A stretch of DNA of 64,000 bases. Source: Hyphomicrobiales bacterium (GTDB lineage Bacteria; Pseudomonadota; Alphaproteobacteria; Rhizobiales; Beijerinckiaceae). Location of the stretch: positions 1 to 64,000 of the forward strand of contig JAIXSM010000008.1 of the NCBI GenBank assembly GCA_027484655.1, read 5' to 3'. Below the pieces are notes generated by a model that saw nothing but the letters and a program-made list of their open reading frames with translations, made no database searches and was not told the DNA's origin. Position 1 is the stretch's first letter. Each line of letters opens with the position of its first letter. Below, piece by piece: positions 32,380 to 41,815 of this stretch. The position numbers were made by a program, and so were the translations under genes.

Positions 32380-33678
32380 ATGGCCGATCATTCCGCCGCA
32401 GCGCCCGGCTTCGCCACCCTTGCCGTCCACGCCGGCGCCCAGCCGGACCCCGCGACAGGCGCCCGCGCGACGCCGATTTACCAGACCACCTCCTTCGTGT
32501 TCGAAGATGTGGACCAAGCCGCCTCGCTGTTTGGCCTGCAAGCGTTCGGAAACATCTACACGCGCATCACGAACCCCACGAGCGCTGTGCTTGAGGACCG
32601 TATCGCGGCGCTTGAAGGCGGCGCCGCCGCGCTTGCAGTCGCCTCCGGCCACGCCGCGCAACATCTCGTCATGCACACGCTGATGGAGTCCGGCGACGAG
32701 TTCATCGCCTCCACCAAGCTCTATGGCGGCTCGATCAACCAGTTCAACCACAGCTTCAAGAACTATGGCTGGACAGTGAAATGGGCGGATCCGGACGACC
32801 CCGCGTCCATCGAGGCCGCCATCGGTCCACGCACCAAGGCGATTTTCATGGAGTCCATCGCCAACCCCGGCGGGGTGGTGTGCGACATCGAGGCGGTCGC
32901 GAAAATCGCAAAGGCCCATCATATTCCGCTCATCGTCGACAATACGCTGGCGACGCCCTACCTCGTGCGCCCGTTCGAGCACGGGGCCGACATCGTGGTT
33001 CATTCCGCCACAAAGTTCCTTGGCGGCCACGGCAACTCCATCGCCGGGCTGATCGTGGACGGCGGCACGTTCGAGTGGCTTGCGGACGGTCGCTACCCCA
33101 TGCTGTCGGCGCCCCGGCCGGAGTATAACGGCATGGTGCTGGGACAGACGTTCGGCAACTTCGCGTTCGCCATCGCCTGCCGCGTGCTGGGCCTGCGCGA
33201 TCTCGGGCCTGCCCTGTCGCCGTTCAATGCGTTTCTGGTGCTCACCGGCATCGAAACCCTGCCGCTGCGCATGGAGCGCCACTCCGGGAATGCGCTCGCG
33301 GTGGCGCGCTATCTCGCAGCCCATCCGGCGGTGTCGTGGGTGAGCTATCCGGGCCTTGAAGGCGACCGTTACAACGCGCTGGCCAAGAAGTATTGTCCGC
33401 GCGGCGCGGGCGCGGTGTTCACCTTCGGGCTCAGGGGCGGCTACGACGCGGGCCTTGCGCTCGTGAAAAATCTCAAGCTCTTCTCGCACCTCGCCAACGT
33501 CGGCGACACGCGCTCGCTGGTGATTCACCCTGCGTCCACCACTCACCGCCAGCTCAGCGATGCGCAGAAAATCGCTGCGGGCGCCGGCCCGGAGGTGGTG
33601 CGGGTGTCCATCGGCATCGAGGATGAGAAAGACATTATCGCGGATCTGGAGCAGGCCCTCGCGGCCCTGCCCGCCTGA
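32380..33678 (+). CDS. metY: O-acetylhomoserine sulfhydrylase
   Basis: A 432-residue PLP enzyme of the Cys/Met metabolism family. It uses sulfide and O-acetyl- (or O-succinyl-) homoserine to make homocysteine. Key regions are FGNIYTRITNPTSAVLE, ALAVASGHAAQ, and the PLP lysine Lys212 in HSATKFLGGHGNSIAG; the length fits MetY rather than the shorter MetB/MetC. The ATG at 32380 starts just before the conserved GFATLAVHAGAQPD. NnrU follows 12 bases downstream. Confidence 0.92.
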   Translation: MADHSAAAPGFATLAVHAGAQPDPATGARATPIYQTTSFVFEDVDQAASLFGLQAFGNIYTRITNPTSAVLEDRIAALEGGAAALAVASGHAAQHLVMHTLMESGDEFIASTKLYGGSINQFNHSFKNYGWTVKWADPDDPASIEAAIGPRTKAIFMESIANPGGVVCDIEAVAKIAKAHHIPLIVDNTLATPYLVRPFEHGADIVVHSATKFLGGHGNSIAGLIVDGGTFEWLADGRYPMLSAPRPEYNGMVLGQTFGNFAFAIACRVLGLRDLGPALSPFNAFLVLTGIETLPLRMERHSGNALAVARYLAAHPAVSWVSYPGLEGDRYNALAKKYCPRGAGAVFTFGLRGGYDAGLALVKNLKLFSHLANVGDTRSLVIHPASTTHRQLSDAQKIAAGAGPEVVRVSIGIEDEKDIIADLEQALAALPA

Positions 33679-33690
33679 CGGAGCAAACGC

Positions 33691-34260
33691 ATGCTGATTC
33701 TGATTTTGGGCATCATCATATTTCTGGGCGTACACACGCTGTCGACCCTGCGCGATCAGCGCCAGTCGCTGATCGGGAGCATGGGAGAGAACAGCTACAA
33801 GGCCGCCTACTCCGTGGGCTCGCTGATCGGCCTCGTCCTCATCGTGTGGGGTTTCGGCGCCTATCGCGCCTCGGGCTACATCCCCGTGTGGACGCCGCCC
33901 CGGGGGCTGGGTCACGTGGCGATTCCGCTCATGTGGGTCGCGTTCGTGGCGCTCGCGGCGGCTTATGCGCCCACGGGCAAGATCAAGTCGACCCTGAAAC
34001 ACCCGATGCTGGTGGGCGTAAAGACCTGGGCGCTGGCGCACCTGCTCGCCAACGGCGACCTCGGCTCCATCATCCTGTTCGGCTCGTTCCTCGGCTGGGC
34101 GGTGTACGACCGCATCAGCCTGAAGCGCCGCGGAAGTCTCGGGCCGGCGCCGGCGCCCTTTGGAACGGGCGACTGGATCACCATCGCAGCGGGGTCGGCT
34201 CTCTGGCTTCTGTTCTTCACGTTCCACAACGCGCTGATCGGCGTGCGCGTTCTGGGTTGA
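33691..34260 (+). CDS. NnrU family membrane protein
   Basis: A 189-residue inner-membrane protein with about five to six helices. LRHP-like KHPMLVGVKTWALAHLLANGDLGS matches the NnrU family core (read here in parts), including the conserved His-Pro and His pair. NnrU was linked to nitrite/NO metabolism in some bacteria, but it occurs widely without denitrification genes, and none are seen here. A cggag ribosome site precedes the ATG. Confidence 0.85.
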   Translation: MLILILGIIIFLGVHTLSTLRDQRQSLIGSMGENSYKAAYSVGSLIGLVLIVWGFGAYRASGYIPVWTPPRGLGHVAIPLMWVAFVALAAAYAPTGKIKSTLKHPMLVGVKTWALAHLLANGDLGSIILFGSFLGWAVYDRISLKRRGSLGPAPAPFGTGDWITIAAGSALWLLFFTFHNALIGVRVLG

Positions 34261-34270
34261 GACCATAAGA

Positions 34271-34297
34271 TGCGGCGGGGCGATGAACCCCGCCGCA
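34271..34297. terminator. Convergent stem-loop between NnrU and ctaA
   Basis: TGCGGCGGGG (34271-34280) pairs perfectly with CCCCGCCGCA (34288-34297) around a 7-base loop. There is only a weak T run on either side. Its place between two convergent genes suggests a shared terminator or transcript end. Confidence 0.65.
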
Positions 34298-34308
34298 ACC
34301 TCGCTTTC

Positions 34309-35391
34309 TCAGCGCGCCAGACTACGCCAGTGCGCCGTCGCCATGCCCAGCACCACAATCGCGAAGCCCTGATGCAGAAGCCCCCATGAGAGCGGGATCT
34401 CGCCGTTGACGGCGAACAACGTACCGACGCCAATCGCAGCTTGCGTGAGCACAAGACCCACCATGACAACGGCGCGCTTCGCGGCCTTTGATCCGGGAGC
34501 CAGACGCCGCGCGGTCCAGGCGTGCCAGAACACGTAGGCGAGCAGCAGGTAGGCTCCGATCCGGTGCTGGAATTGCACGGTGGCGTGGTTTTCAAAGAAG
34601 TTGCGCCAGCCCGGCTCCATGCTCGTCATCACCGACCACGCCGGCATAAGCGAGCCGTCCATCAGCGGCCACGTGTTGTACGTGAGACCAGCGCGCGATC
34701 CCGCAACAAACGCGCCCAGCGCAATCTGGAACAGGATGAACGCGACCAGCCAGCCGGCGGCCCGGCGCAGCATCGCGCCCTCCGCCTCAGCCGCCTTGCG
34801 CGCAAGCCCCATGGCGATGGTGACGAGCGCGATGAACGTGATCGAGGCCAGGGTCAGATGCACCGCAAGCCGCTCAGGCGCCACCTCAGTGCGCTGGGAC
34901 AGGCCAGAGGCGACCATCCACCAGCCGACGGCGCCCTGAAGACCGCCAAGCGCCAGCAGTCCAAGCAGCTTCCAGCGCAGATTTCCGCTGACCCGACCTG
35001 TCCACCAGAACCAAGCCAGCGGCAGCGCGAACGCAAAGCCGAGGATGCGCCCAAGCAGACGATGGCCCCACTCCCAGTAGTAGATGACCTTGAACTCCGG
35101 CAGCGTCATGGTGGGGAAAAGCTGCCCGTACTGCGGGATCTGCTTGTATTTCTCGAACTCCACGAGCCAGGCCGCCTCGGATAGCGGCGGCAGCGTGCCG
35201 GTAATCACACGCCACTCGGTGATGGACAGACCTGACTCGGTAAGGCGCGTTGCGCCGCCGACGATCACCATAAGAAAAACAAGGCCCGCCACGCTCCACA
35301 GCCAGAGGCGGACCGCAGCCATGCGATCGGCCTCGGATCCAGCATGGGAGGAGGTGAAGGACGTCGGATGAAGAGGCTCGGCGATGCTCAT
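34309..35391 (-). CDS. ctaA: Haem A synthase
   Basis: A 360-residue inner-membrane protein with eight helices that oxidises the C8 methyl of haem O to give haem A for cytochrome oxidase. Recognisable parts: GGATRLTESGLSITEWRVI, the EFKVIYYWEWGHRLLGR block with a haem-ligand His, LAVHLTLASITF, FVAGSRAGLTYNTWPLMDG and VQFQHRIGAYLL with the second-half His ligands. The length and lack of paired cysteines fit the alphaproteobacterial/mitochondrial class. It is a single gene here. Confidence 0.96.
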   Translation of the reverse strand: MSIAEPLHPTSFTSSHAGSEADRMAAVRLWLWSVAGLVFLMVIVGGATRLTESGLSITEWRVITGTLPPLSEAAWLVEFEKYKQIPQYGQLFPTMTLPEFKVIYYWEWGHRLLGRILGFAFALPLAWFWWTGRVSGNLRWKLLGLLALGGLQGAVGWWMVASGLSQRTEVAPERLAVHLTLASITFIALVTIAMGLARKAAEAEGAMLRRAAGWLVAFILFQIALGAFVAGSRAGLTYNTWPLMDGSLMPAWSVMTSMEPGWRNFFENHATVQFQHRIGAYLLLAYVFWHAWTARRLAPGSKAAKRAVVMVGLVLTQAAIGVGTLFAVNGEIPLSWGLLHQGFAIVVLGMATAHWRSLAR

Positions 35392-35503
35392 CGGGTCTCC
35401 CGGTTGACGTTTCGGGCCGGGGAGACATATGCCGGTCTCAACAGTTCGTAAACGCGCGCCGCGGTCGCACCCGCGGGATCACGCCGCCCGGAGAGCCCAG
35501 CGC

Positions 35504-35743
35504 ATGTCCAAGCGCACGTCCAAGAGCACGTCCTTGCCTCGTCGCACCCGCAAGCTGATCGGCGCCTTCGCCATGCTGGCTTTTGTCATCACCTACGCGC
35601 TGCTCGCCATGGCGGTCGCGCAGGCGCGCCCGCTGCAGGAGGCGTCCAAGCTCGTGCAGGGGTTGAGCTACGCGATCATGGGCATCGCGTGGATAATACC
35701 GATGTTTCCGCTTATCCGCTGGATGGAGGGCCGGCGCGAGTGA
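35504..35743 (+). CDS. DUF2842 family membrane protein
   Basis: A 79-residue protein with two membrane helices. The pattern RKLIGAFAMLAFVITYALLA followed by IMGIAWIIPMFPLIRWM is the DUF2842 signature found across alphaproteobacteria. Function is unknown. The ATG at 35504 gives the family length. Its 3' end overlaps the end of the convergent deacetylase-like gene by 32 bases. Confidence 0.85.
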   Translation: MSKRTSKSTSLPRRTRKLIGAFAMLAFVITYALLAMAVAQARPLQEASKLVQGLSYAIMGIAWIIPMFPLIRWMEGRRE

Positions 35744-36527
35744 GCGCACGCGCCAGCCTTCGCGCTGGCCCCGAGGGGCGCGGCGCATGCGCCAGCCCGG
35801 ACGGGAGAGTGAGCGCCGGGAGAGGCGCGAGCGGCGCCCGTCCGCCGGGAAACGCGGGTTCGGGCGCAATGCGCGCCTCGCAGAGTGGATCATCCGCCCA
35901 CGCCGCAAGATCGTTCGCGCGGGCGTAGTGCGCAACGCTGAAACCGGGTTCGAGGCCAGCGCGGGCAACAAGCCGGCCGATCACGTCGCGGGCGTCCTCC
36001 GGCGGGCGTGCGGCAAGATCGGCGCACAAACGGTGAAAGGCCCGGCGCTTCTCGGCAGGCGCTCCGCACGGGACTTCGATCATCTCGGCCCGCACGTTGA
36101 TCTCCACAAAGTCGAGACGCGCCAGGGCCGCCTCAAGCTCGAAGGCCCATGCGCGATCGCGACCCTCCAGCAACTCGCGCGACGCCTCGATCACGCAAGG
36201 AAGCCCACGGGCCCTGAGCATCGGCGCCGCCTCCAGGAGCACCTCGCGCCACGCGTGCTCGAAGGAGATCACGAAAAATTGACCGCCGCCCGGAACCGCG
36301 ACGCGCCGCTTGGCCTCAATAAGCGAGACCGCGTCCCAGCCAGCGGCGCGGGCGGCGTCCAGCGCCGCGCAAAGCGCCTGCGCAGACAGATGGTCCGGCG
36401 CGAACGGGTGGTCCGCCGACGCGTCCGGCGGACGAAGTCCACGCACGCGCAGAATTACGCCAGAGGCTGCCCAGCGCAAAGGGACGATTCTGCTAATTGC
36501 TTGCTTTAAAATGGATTTAACCAACAT
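35712..36527 (-). CDS. Degenerate polysaccharide-deacetylase-like protein
   Basis: A 271-residue protein that resembles NodB-fold carbohydrate deacetylases: a strand and helix corresponding to the first catalytic motif (FFVISFEHAWREVLLEAAPM) and the following RARGLPCVIEAS. In active enzymes this motif reads T-F-D-D-G; here it is S-F-E-H-A, so the catalytic Asp and the metal-binding Asp are lost. The C-terminal 60 residues are Pro/Ala-rich and low in information. Probably a non-enzymatic relative or a decaying gene. It overlaps the convergent DUF2842 gene. Confidence 0.55.
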   Translation of the reverse strand: MLVKSILKQAISRIVPLRWAASGVILRVRGLRPPDASADHPFAPDHLSAQALCAALDAARAAGWDAVSLIEAKRRVAVPGGGQFFVISFEHAWREVLLEAAPMLRARGLPCVIEASRELLEGRDRAWAFELEAALARLDFVEINVRAEMIEVPCGAPAEKRRAFHRLCADLAARPPEDARDVIGRLVARAGLEPGFSVAHYARANDLAAWADDPLCEARIAPEPAFPGGRAPLAPLPALTLPSGLAHAPRPSGPARRLARALTRAGPPSSG

Positions 36528-36658
36528 CGCCCGCCCGGTCGAATGGCCCTACAATCTGTCCTGATTTGGTTGAGAAATCGCGAACGACGTGCGCCATTCG
36601 GCTTCACGACACGGCCGCCAGCACGCTTGATTGCGAAGCTAAACAAGGAGAAACAACC

Positions 36659-37018
36659 GTGGGATCATGGGCATATGGACTTATCGGGACCGCCGGACTG
36701 ATGGGCGCCGCGGGGGTTGCGCTGGCGGCCGCGGGCGCCCACGCAGGGGGAGCCAACCTCACCACCGCCGCCACGTTTCTGCTGCTTCACGCCGGCGCGG
36801 TCGCAGCGCTCGGGCTGCATGGCGAGGCCTGGTCATTTATGGCCGCAGGAACGCTGCTCGCCCTCGGCGCCTGCCTGTTCGCTGGCGATCTGGCGAGCCG
36901 CACATGGATGGGCGCGCCGCTGTTTCCCATGGCCGCGCCTACGGGCGGTCTGACCATGATTCTCGGCTGGCTGGCGCTGTCTGGCGCCGCGCTTATGGGC
37001 GCCCTGGGGCGCGCCTAA
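36659..37018 (+). CDS. DUF423 family membrane protein
   Basis: A 119-residue protein with four hydrophobic helices. LLHAGAVAALGL, LLALGACLFAGDLASR and PMAAPTGGLTMILGWLAL follow the DUF423 (YgdD-like) pattern. The start is a GTG at 36659, chosen because an aaggag ribosome site lies nine bases before it and the family begins there. The function is unknown. Confidence 0.78.
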   Translation: MGSWAYGLIGTAGLMGAAGVALAAAGAHAGGANLTTAATFLLLHAGAVAALGLHGEAWSFMAAGTLLALGACLFAGDLASRTWMGAPLFPMAAPTGGLTMILGWLALSGAALMGALGRA

Positions 37019-37114
37019 GCGCCCCGCCTACGAAACAACCGCCGCGATCTCAACGTAATTGGTTGTTTTCAGAGGCTCAGCTCCTACTTTCACTATGTGA
37101 TCCGCCGCTTCTAC

Positions 37115-37131
37115 ACAGTCGCGCTGACTGT
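37115..37131. promoter_or_regulatory. Inverted repeat upstream of the RND efflux genes
   Basis: ACAGTC (37115-37120) and GACTGT (37126-37131) form a perfect dyad with a 5-base centre, about 80 bases before the adaptor start. This would suit a dimeric repressor of the pump, but no regulator gene is adjacent. Confidence 0.4.
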
Positions 37132-37209
37132 GCTAAGGTTCAACTTCGGATCGTGTGCGCGCGGCGGGATCGCCCCCGTGCGCGGTGGGCCGGGTCGGGA
37201 GGGTAATTC

Positions 37210-38574
37210 ATGAAGTTGCGCAAGGCTGTCGGGTGGACGGCCGGTGTCTCGTTCCTGGTCATGGCGGCAGCGGTCGCGTGGCCTGATTCGGCGAACAAGG
37301 TTTTTCCGGGGTCCGGAGAGCGCGCCGCGCAATTGCGCGCGGCCCTTCCCGACGCTGTGACGAGCGTTCTGCCATCCTTCACGCCCGCCGCTGTGCAGAG
37401 GTACGCGCAGGCGCCTGCAGCTGGGCAATCGGACGCCTCGCCGGGACGTGGCGGCGGACAGGGTCAGTCACAGGGCGGACAGGGTCAGGCGCAGGGTGCG
37501 GGCCAGCCTCCGGGCGGCGGCGGCCGCGGCGGCGCAGCTGCGAACCGGCCACCGGCGCTCGTGGTGCTCGACAAAGCGGAAATCGGGTCAGTTGCGGTCA
37601 TTCACGAGTCTGTTGGAACCGTCCAGCCCATCGCGACCGTGACGCTGCGCTCGCGCGTTGACGCGCAGGTGCAGCAAATTGCGGTCTCGGACGGCGCGGT
37701 GGTCAAGCAGGGCGATGTGATCGCCATCCTCGACAGCCGCCAGATCGAGGCGCAGATCAGACAGGCCGAGGCCAGCCTTGCCCGCAACCAGGCGGCGCTG
37801 GAGCAGGCGCGCCGCGATGTCGCCCGCTTCAGTGAACTGCTTGAACGCGCCGCCGGCACGAAGGTGAACTTCGACAACGCGCAAACCCAGGTGTTGACCG
37901 CGCAGGCGGCGATCATGGGCGACCAGGCGCAGATCGAGAACCTGAAGGTCCAGCTCAGCTACTTCACGATCCGCGCGCCGATCGCAGGGCGCATCGGCGT
38001 CGTGAACGTGCGTGCGGGCAATATCATCCGCGCGGGCGACAACACCGCCACCGGGACCATCGCAACCATCGTCCAGACGGCGCCGATCTACACGGTCTTT
38101 TCTGTGCCGCAGCGCCTCCTCGGCGACTACCGGGGCGCAATCGGCAAAACGGACTCGTTCGTGGAGGCGACGCCCCAGGGCGCCAAGGCTCCGATCCGCG
38201 GCCGCATCGCCTTCGTCGACAACGTGATCGATCAGGCGACTGGCGCCGTCGCGGTGCGCGCCGAGTTCGACAACGCTGACGAAGGGCTTTGGCCGGGCCA
38301 GCTGTGCAACCTGCGCGTGGCGCTCCGTTCGGAACCCAACGTCATCTCGATCCCCCGCGTGGCGACGCAGTCCGGCCAGACGGGCAATTTCGTGTTTGTT
38401 GTCGAGAACGGGGTCGCGCGCGTGCGGCCCATCAAGATCAGCCGAACGCAGGAGGGTCGCGACATTGTCGCGGAAGGCCTGAAGGGCGGCGAATCCATTG
38501 TCGTTGAGGGCGCCCTCGCTCTCGTGAACGGAGCCCGCGTCGAGACGCGGAACGGCGCCAGGAAGGAGATCTGA
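37210..38574 (+). CDS. RND efflux pump periplasmic adaptor
   Basis: A 454-residue membrane-fusion protein. An N-terminal membrane anchor (8-25) is followed by an unusual low-complexity linker rich in Gly and Gln (about 75-110), then the biotinyl-lipoyl half (VTLRSRVDAQVQQIAVSDGA), a coiled-coil hairpin (EAQIRQAEASLARNQAALEQ), the second lipoyl half (FTIRAPIAGRIGVVNVRAGN) and the beta-barrel. It links the inner-membrane pump to an outer-membrane channel. The MdtA/AcrA type is the closest resemblance. Its stop overlaps the permease start (TGATG). No TolC gene is next to it. Confidence 0.92.
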   Translation: MKLRKAVGWTAGVSFLVMAAAVAWPDSANKVFPGSGERAAQLRAALPDAVTSVLPSFTPAAVQRYAQAPAAGQSDASPGRGGGQGQSQGGQGQAQGAGQPPGGGGRGGAAANRPPALVVLDKAEIGSVAVIHESVGTVQPIATVTLRSRVDAQVQQIAVSDGAVVKQGDVIAILDSRQIEAQIRQAEASLARNQAALEQARRDVARFSELLERAAGTKVNFDNAQTQVLTAQAAIMGDQAQIENLKVQLSYFTIRAPIAGRIGVVNVRAGNIIRAGDNTATGTIATIVQTAPIYTVFSVPQRLLGDYRGAIGKTDSFVEATPQGAKAPIRGRIAFVDNVIDQATGAVAVRAEFDNADEGLWPGQLCNLRVALRSEPNVISIPRVATQSGQTGNFVFVVENGVARVRPIKISRTQEGRDIVAEGLKGGESIVVEGALALVNGARVETRNGARKEI

Positions 38575-41500
38575 TGTCGCTCCCCGAACTTTGCATCCGC
38601 CGGCCGGTGATGACGACGCTGTTGATGATGTCGTTCATCATCTTCGGCCTGTTCGGCTACATGAAGCTGCCGGTGGCGGCCCTGCCCCGCGTTGACTTCC
38701 CGACGATCAACATTTCCGCGAGCTTGCCCGGCGCAAACCCGGAAACCATGGCCTCGTCCGTGGCGGCGCCGCTCGAGCGCGCGTTCGCGACCATTCCCGG
38801 CATCACCCAGATGACGTCGCGCTCGTCCAACGGGCAGACGAACATCACGCTGCAGTTCGATCTCGACCGTAACATCGACAGCGCGGCGCTGGACGTGCAG
38901 TCGCAGATCTCGTCGTCGCTGCGACGCCTGCCGCCGGAGCTTCCCGCCCCGCCGAGCTTCCGCAAGGTGAACCCGGCCGACGCGCCTATCCTGTTCCTCG
39001 TCCTGAAATCCGCCACCACGCCGCTATCGGTCACGAACGACTACGCAGAGCAGGTGTTCGCGCAGCAAATCTCGCAGATTCCCGGCGTCGCGCAGGTCTC
39101 GATTTTCGGCCAGCAGAAGTACGCGGTGCGCATTGAGGCCGACCCCGATGCGGCAGCCGCCCGCGGCCTGACGCTGAACGACATCCGCACCGCGGTGGCC
39201 GCGGCGAACTCCAACTCTCCGGTGGGCAGCCTGCGCGGCGAAAGCCGCGACGCGGTTCTCAAGGCGTCCGGCCAGATCGAGCGTGCGGAAGGCTACCGCG
39301 ACCTCGTTGTGGCGTGGCGCAACGGCGCGCCGGTGCGGCTGCAGGAAATCGCCAACATCTACGATTCTGTCGAAAACGACCGCACGGCGGCGTGGTTCGG
39401 CGACGAGCGCGCAATCGTGCTCGGGGTTTTCCGCCAGTCAGACGCGAACACCGTGTCGGTGGTCGATGAAATCCGCGCGCGTCTGCCGCGCTATCAGGCG
39501 CAGTTGCCGCCCGCCATCGAGGCGCGCATCATCAACGATCGCTCGATCACGATCCGTGAATCCGTCGATGACGTCTATCACACGCTGGCGATATCGGTCG
39601 CCCTCGTGATCATGGTCATTTTCCTGTTCCTGAAGACGTTCGCCGCCACGATCATCCCGACGCTGGCGCTGCCGGTGTCGCTGATCGGCACATGCGCGTT
39701 CATGTATGTTTTCGACTACTCCATCGACAACATCTCGCTGCTGGCGATTACGCTTGCTGTGGGCTTCGTGGTCGATGACGCCATCGTGATGCTCGAAAAC
39801 ATCATGCGCCACATCGAGGAGGGTATGAAACCCTTCGAGGCGGCGCTGAAGGGCGCACGCGAGATATCCTTCACCATCCTGTCGATCACGTTCTCGCTGG
39901 TGGCCGTGTTCATTCCCGTGCTGCTGATGGGCGGCGTGGTTGGGCGCGTGTTCCGCGAGTTCGCTGTCGTCATCACCTGCGCCATCCTCGTGTCCGGCTT
40001 CGTCTCCCTGACGTTGACGCCGATGCTGTGCGCGCGCCTGCTCAAGCCCTCCAGCCTGCATGGGTCGAACAACCGCTTCAATCGCGGCATCGACTGGTTC
40101 CTCGACGGCATGAACAACGCCTATCGGGTCACCCTCGACATCGCGCTGCGTTTCCGCTTCGTGACGCTGATGCTCACGTTCGCCACGTTTGGCCTGAGCG
40201 CGTGGATGTTCATCAACATCCCGAAGGGCTTCTTCCCGACCGAGGACACCGGCTTCCTGTCGGGCTCGACCGAAGTCGCGCCCGACACCGCCTTCCCGAT
40301 CCAGGCTGAACTGTCGCAGAAGGTGGTGCAGATCGTCATGAAAGACCCTGCGGTGGATTACGTCACCTCATCGGTCGGCTTCGGCGGCTCCGCAAACCAG
40401 GGCAGCATCTTCGTGGCCCTGAAGCCAAAGTCCGAGCGCGGCCCGATTCAGGATGTGATCTCCCGGCTGCGTCGCACCACGGCGCAGGTTCCCGGCATCA
40501 ACGCTGTGTTCGTTCCGGTTCAGAGCTTGAACCTGTCGGGCGGTCGTCAGGCTCGCGCGCAGTACCAGTACACGCTGCAATCCGGCGATCTTGGCTCCCT
40601 GTATGAAAAGGCGCCGGAGATGCTCGACCGCATGCGGCAGCTGCCGCAGTTGCGCGACGTTTCGACCGATCTCCAGATCCGCAACCCGGAACTCGTGATC
40701 GACATCGATCGCGAGAAGGCTGCCGCTTACGGGCTCACGACGGAGCAGATCCGGGCCGCGCTCTACAACACGTACGGCGGACGCCAGATCTCCACCATCT
40801 TCACGCAGGCTGCCGACTATCAGGTCATCATGGTCGCCAACAAGCGCTTCCAGGAAGATCCGTCGGCCCTGGGGCGCATCTACATCCGCGCGAACCCCGG
40901 CTCAACCGTCTCCGCCGCCGCTGCTGGCAGCGCGATTACGGGCGGAAGCAGCGCCTCGTCAGCGCCGATCATCTCCCTCGATCAGGTGGCCACCGTGCGC
41001 AGGTCCGTAGGCCCGCTCACCGTGAACCGCCAGTCGCAGCAGCCCTCGGTGACGCTCGCCTACAACGTGGCGCCCGGCGTGGCGCTTTCGGAAGCCAACG
41101 AGGCGATCCGTCGCGCTGCGCGGGACATCGCCATGCCGGCGACCGTATCGACCAACTTCTCCGGCGCCGCCGCCCTCTTCGAGGACGCGCAGCGTGGACA
41201 GGTGCCGCTCATCATCGCGGCGCTGCTCACGATCTACATCCTGCTGGGCGTGCTCTACGAGAGCTACATCCACCCGCTGACGATTCTCTCCGGCCTTCCT
41301 TCGGCGGGCATCGGGGCGCTGCTGGCCTTGCAGTTCTACAACATGGATCTGTCGGTCATCGCGATCATCGGCGTCTTGCTCCTTGTGGGCATCGTGAAAA
41401 AGAACGCGATCATGATGATCGATTTCGCCATCGAGCGAAGACGCACCGGCATGGATGCGGCGCCTGCGATCCGCGAGGCGGCGCTCATCCGCTTCCGGCC

Positions 41501-41765
41501 CATCATGATGACCACGCTGGCCGCCATCTTCGGCGCGGTGCCTATCGCGATTGGCGCGGGCGCCGGCGCGGAACTGCGCCAGCCACTGGGCATCGCCATC
41601 GTCGGCGGCCTGTGCCTGTCACAGTTGCTGACGCTCTACATCACGCCGGTCATCTACATCTATCTCGACCGGGTCGACTCCTACCTGTCCAGCGGCGAGA
41701 AGCGCCGGATGGCGGAAGTCGATGGGGTGCTGCAACCGGCGCCTGTGCGGGCGCCGGCTGAGTAA
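38574..41765 (+). CDS. RND multidrug efflux permease
   Basis: A 1063-residue proton-driven inner-membrane transporter of the HAE1/HAE2 type with twelve helices and two large periplasmic loops. It begins with the family motif LCIRRPVMTTLLMM; FPTINISASLPGANPETMASSVAAPLE is read here in parts; TM4 carries the proton-relay pair in VGFVVDDAIVMLEN. FFPTEDTGFLSGS marks the second half, and VKKNAIMMIDFAIE the corresponding TM10 segment. The length and MdtB/MdtC-like features agree with a drug or solvent exporter. It is encoded with its adaptor in a two-gene operon. Confidence 0.95.
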   Translation: MSLPELCIRRPVMTTLLMMSFIIFGLFGYMKLPVAALPRVDFPTINISASLPGANPETMASSVAAPLERAFATIPGITQMTSRSSNGQTNITLQFDLDRNIDSAALDVQSQISSSLRRLPPELPAPPSFRKVNPADAPILFLVLKSATTPLSVTNDYAEQVFAQQISQIPGVAQVSIFGQQKYAVRIEADPDAAAARGLTLNDIRTAVAAANSNSPVGSLRGESRDAVLKASGQIERAEGYRDLVVAWRNGAPVRLQEIANIYDSVENDRTAAWFGDERAIVLGVFRQSDANTVSVVDEIRARLPRYQAQLPPAIEARIINDRSITIRESVDDVYHTLAISVALVIMVIFLFLKTFAATIIPTLALPVSLIGTCAFMYVFDYSIDNISLLAITLAVGFVVDDAIVMLENIMRHIEEGMKPFEAALKGAREISFTILSITFSLVAVFIPVLLMGGVVGRVFREFAVVITCAILVSGFVSLTLTPMLCARLLKPSSLHGSNNRFNRGIDWFLDGMNNAYRVTLDIALRFRFVTLMLTFATFGLSAWMFINIPKGFFPTEDTGFLSGSTEVAPDTAFPIQAELSQKVVQIVMKDPAVDYVTSSVGFGGSANQGSIFVALKPKSERGPIQDVISRLRRTTAQVPGINAVFVPVQSLNLSGGRQARAQYQYTLQSGDLGSLYEKAPEMLDRMRQLPQLRDVSTDLQIRNPELVIDIDREKAAAYGLTTEQIRAALYNTYGGRQISTIFTQAADYQVIMVANKRFQEDPSALGRIYIRANPGSTVSAAAAGSAITGGSSASSAPIISLDQVATVRRSVGPLTVNRQSQQPSVTLAYNVAPGVALSEANEAIRRAARDIAMPATVSTNFSGAAALFEDAQRGQVPLIIAALLTIYILLGVLYESYIHPLTILSGLPSAGIGALLALQFYNMDLSVIAIIGVLLLVGIVKKNAIMMIDFAIERRRTGMDAAPAIREAALIRFRPIMMTTLAAIFGAVPIAIGAGAGAELRQPLGIAIVGGLCLSQLLTLYITPVIYIYLDRVDSYLSSGEKRRMAEVDGVLQPAPVRAPAE

Positions 41766-41815
41766 AGCGCGCGGCCTGCGCCGTATCGCGAAGGGAGGAG
41801 GCCCCTGCGGCCTCC

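Noticed and set aside
32326-34266. Long minus-strand open frame (646 codons) opposite metY and NnrU
   Set aside because: Antisense shadow of two clear genes; the predicted protein is Arg/His-rich and lacks any motif.
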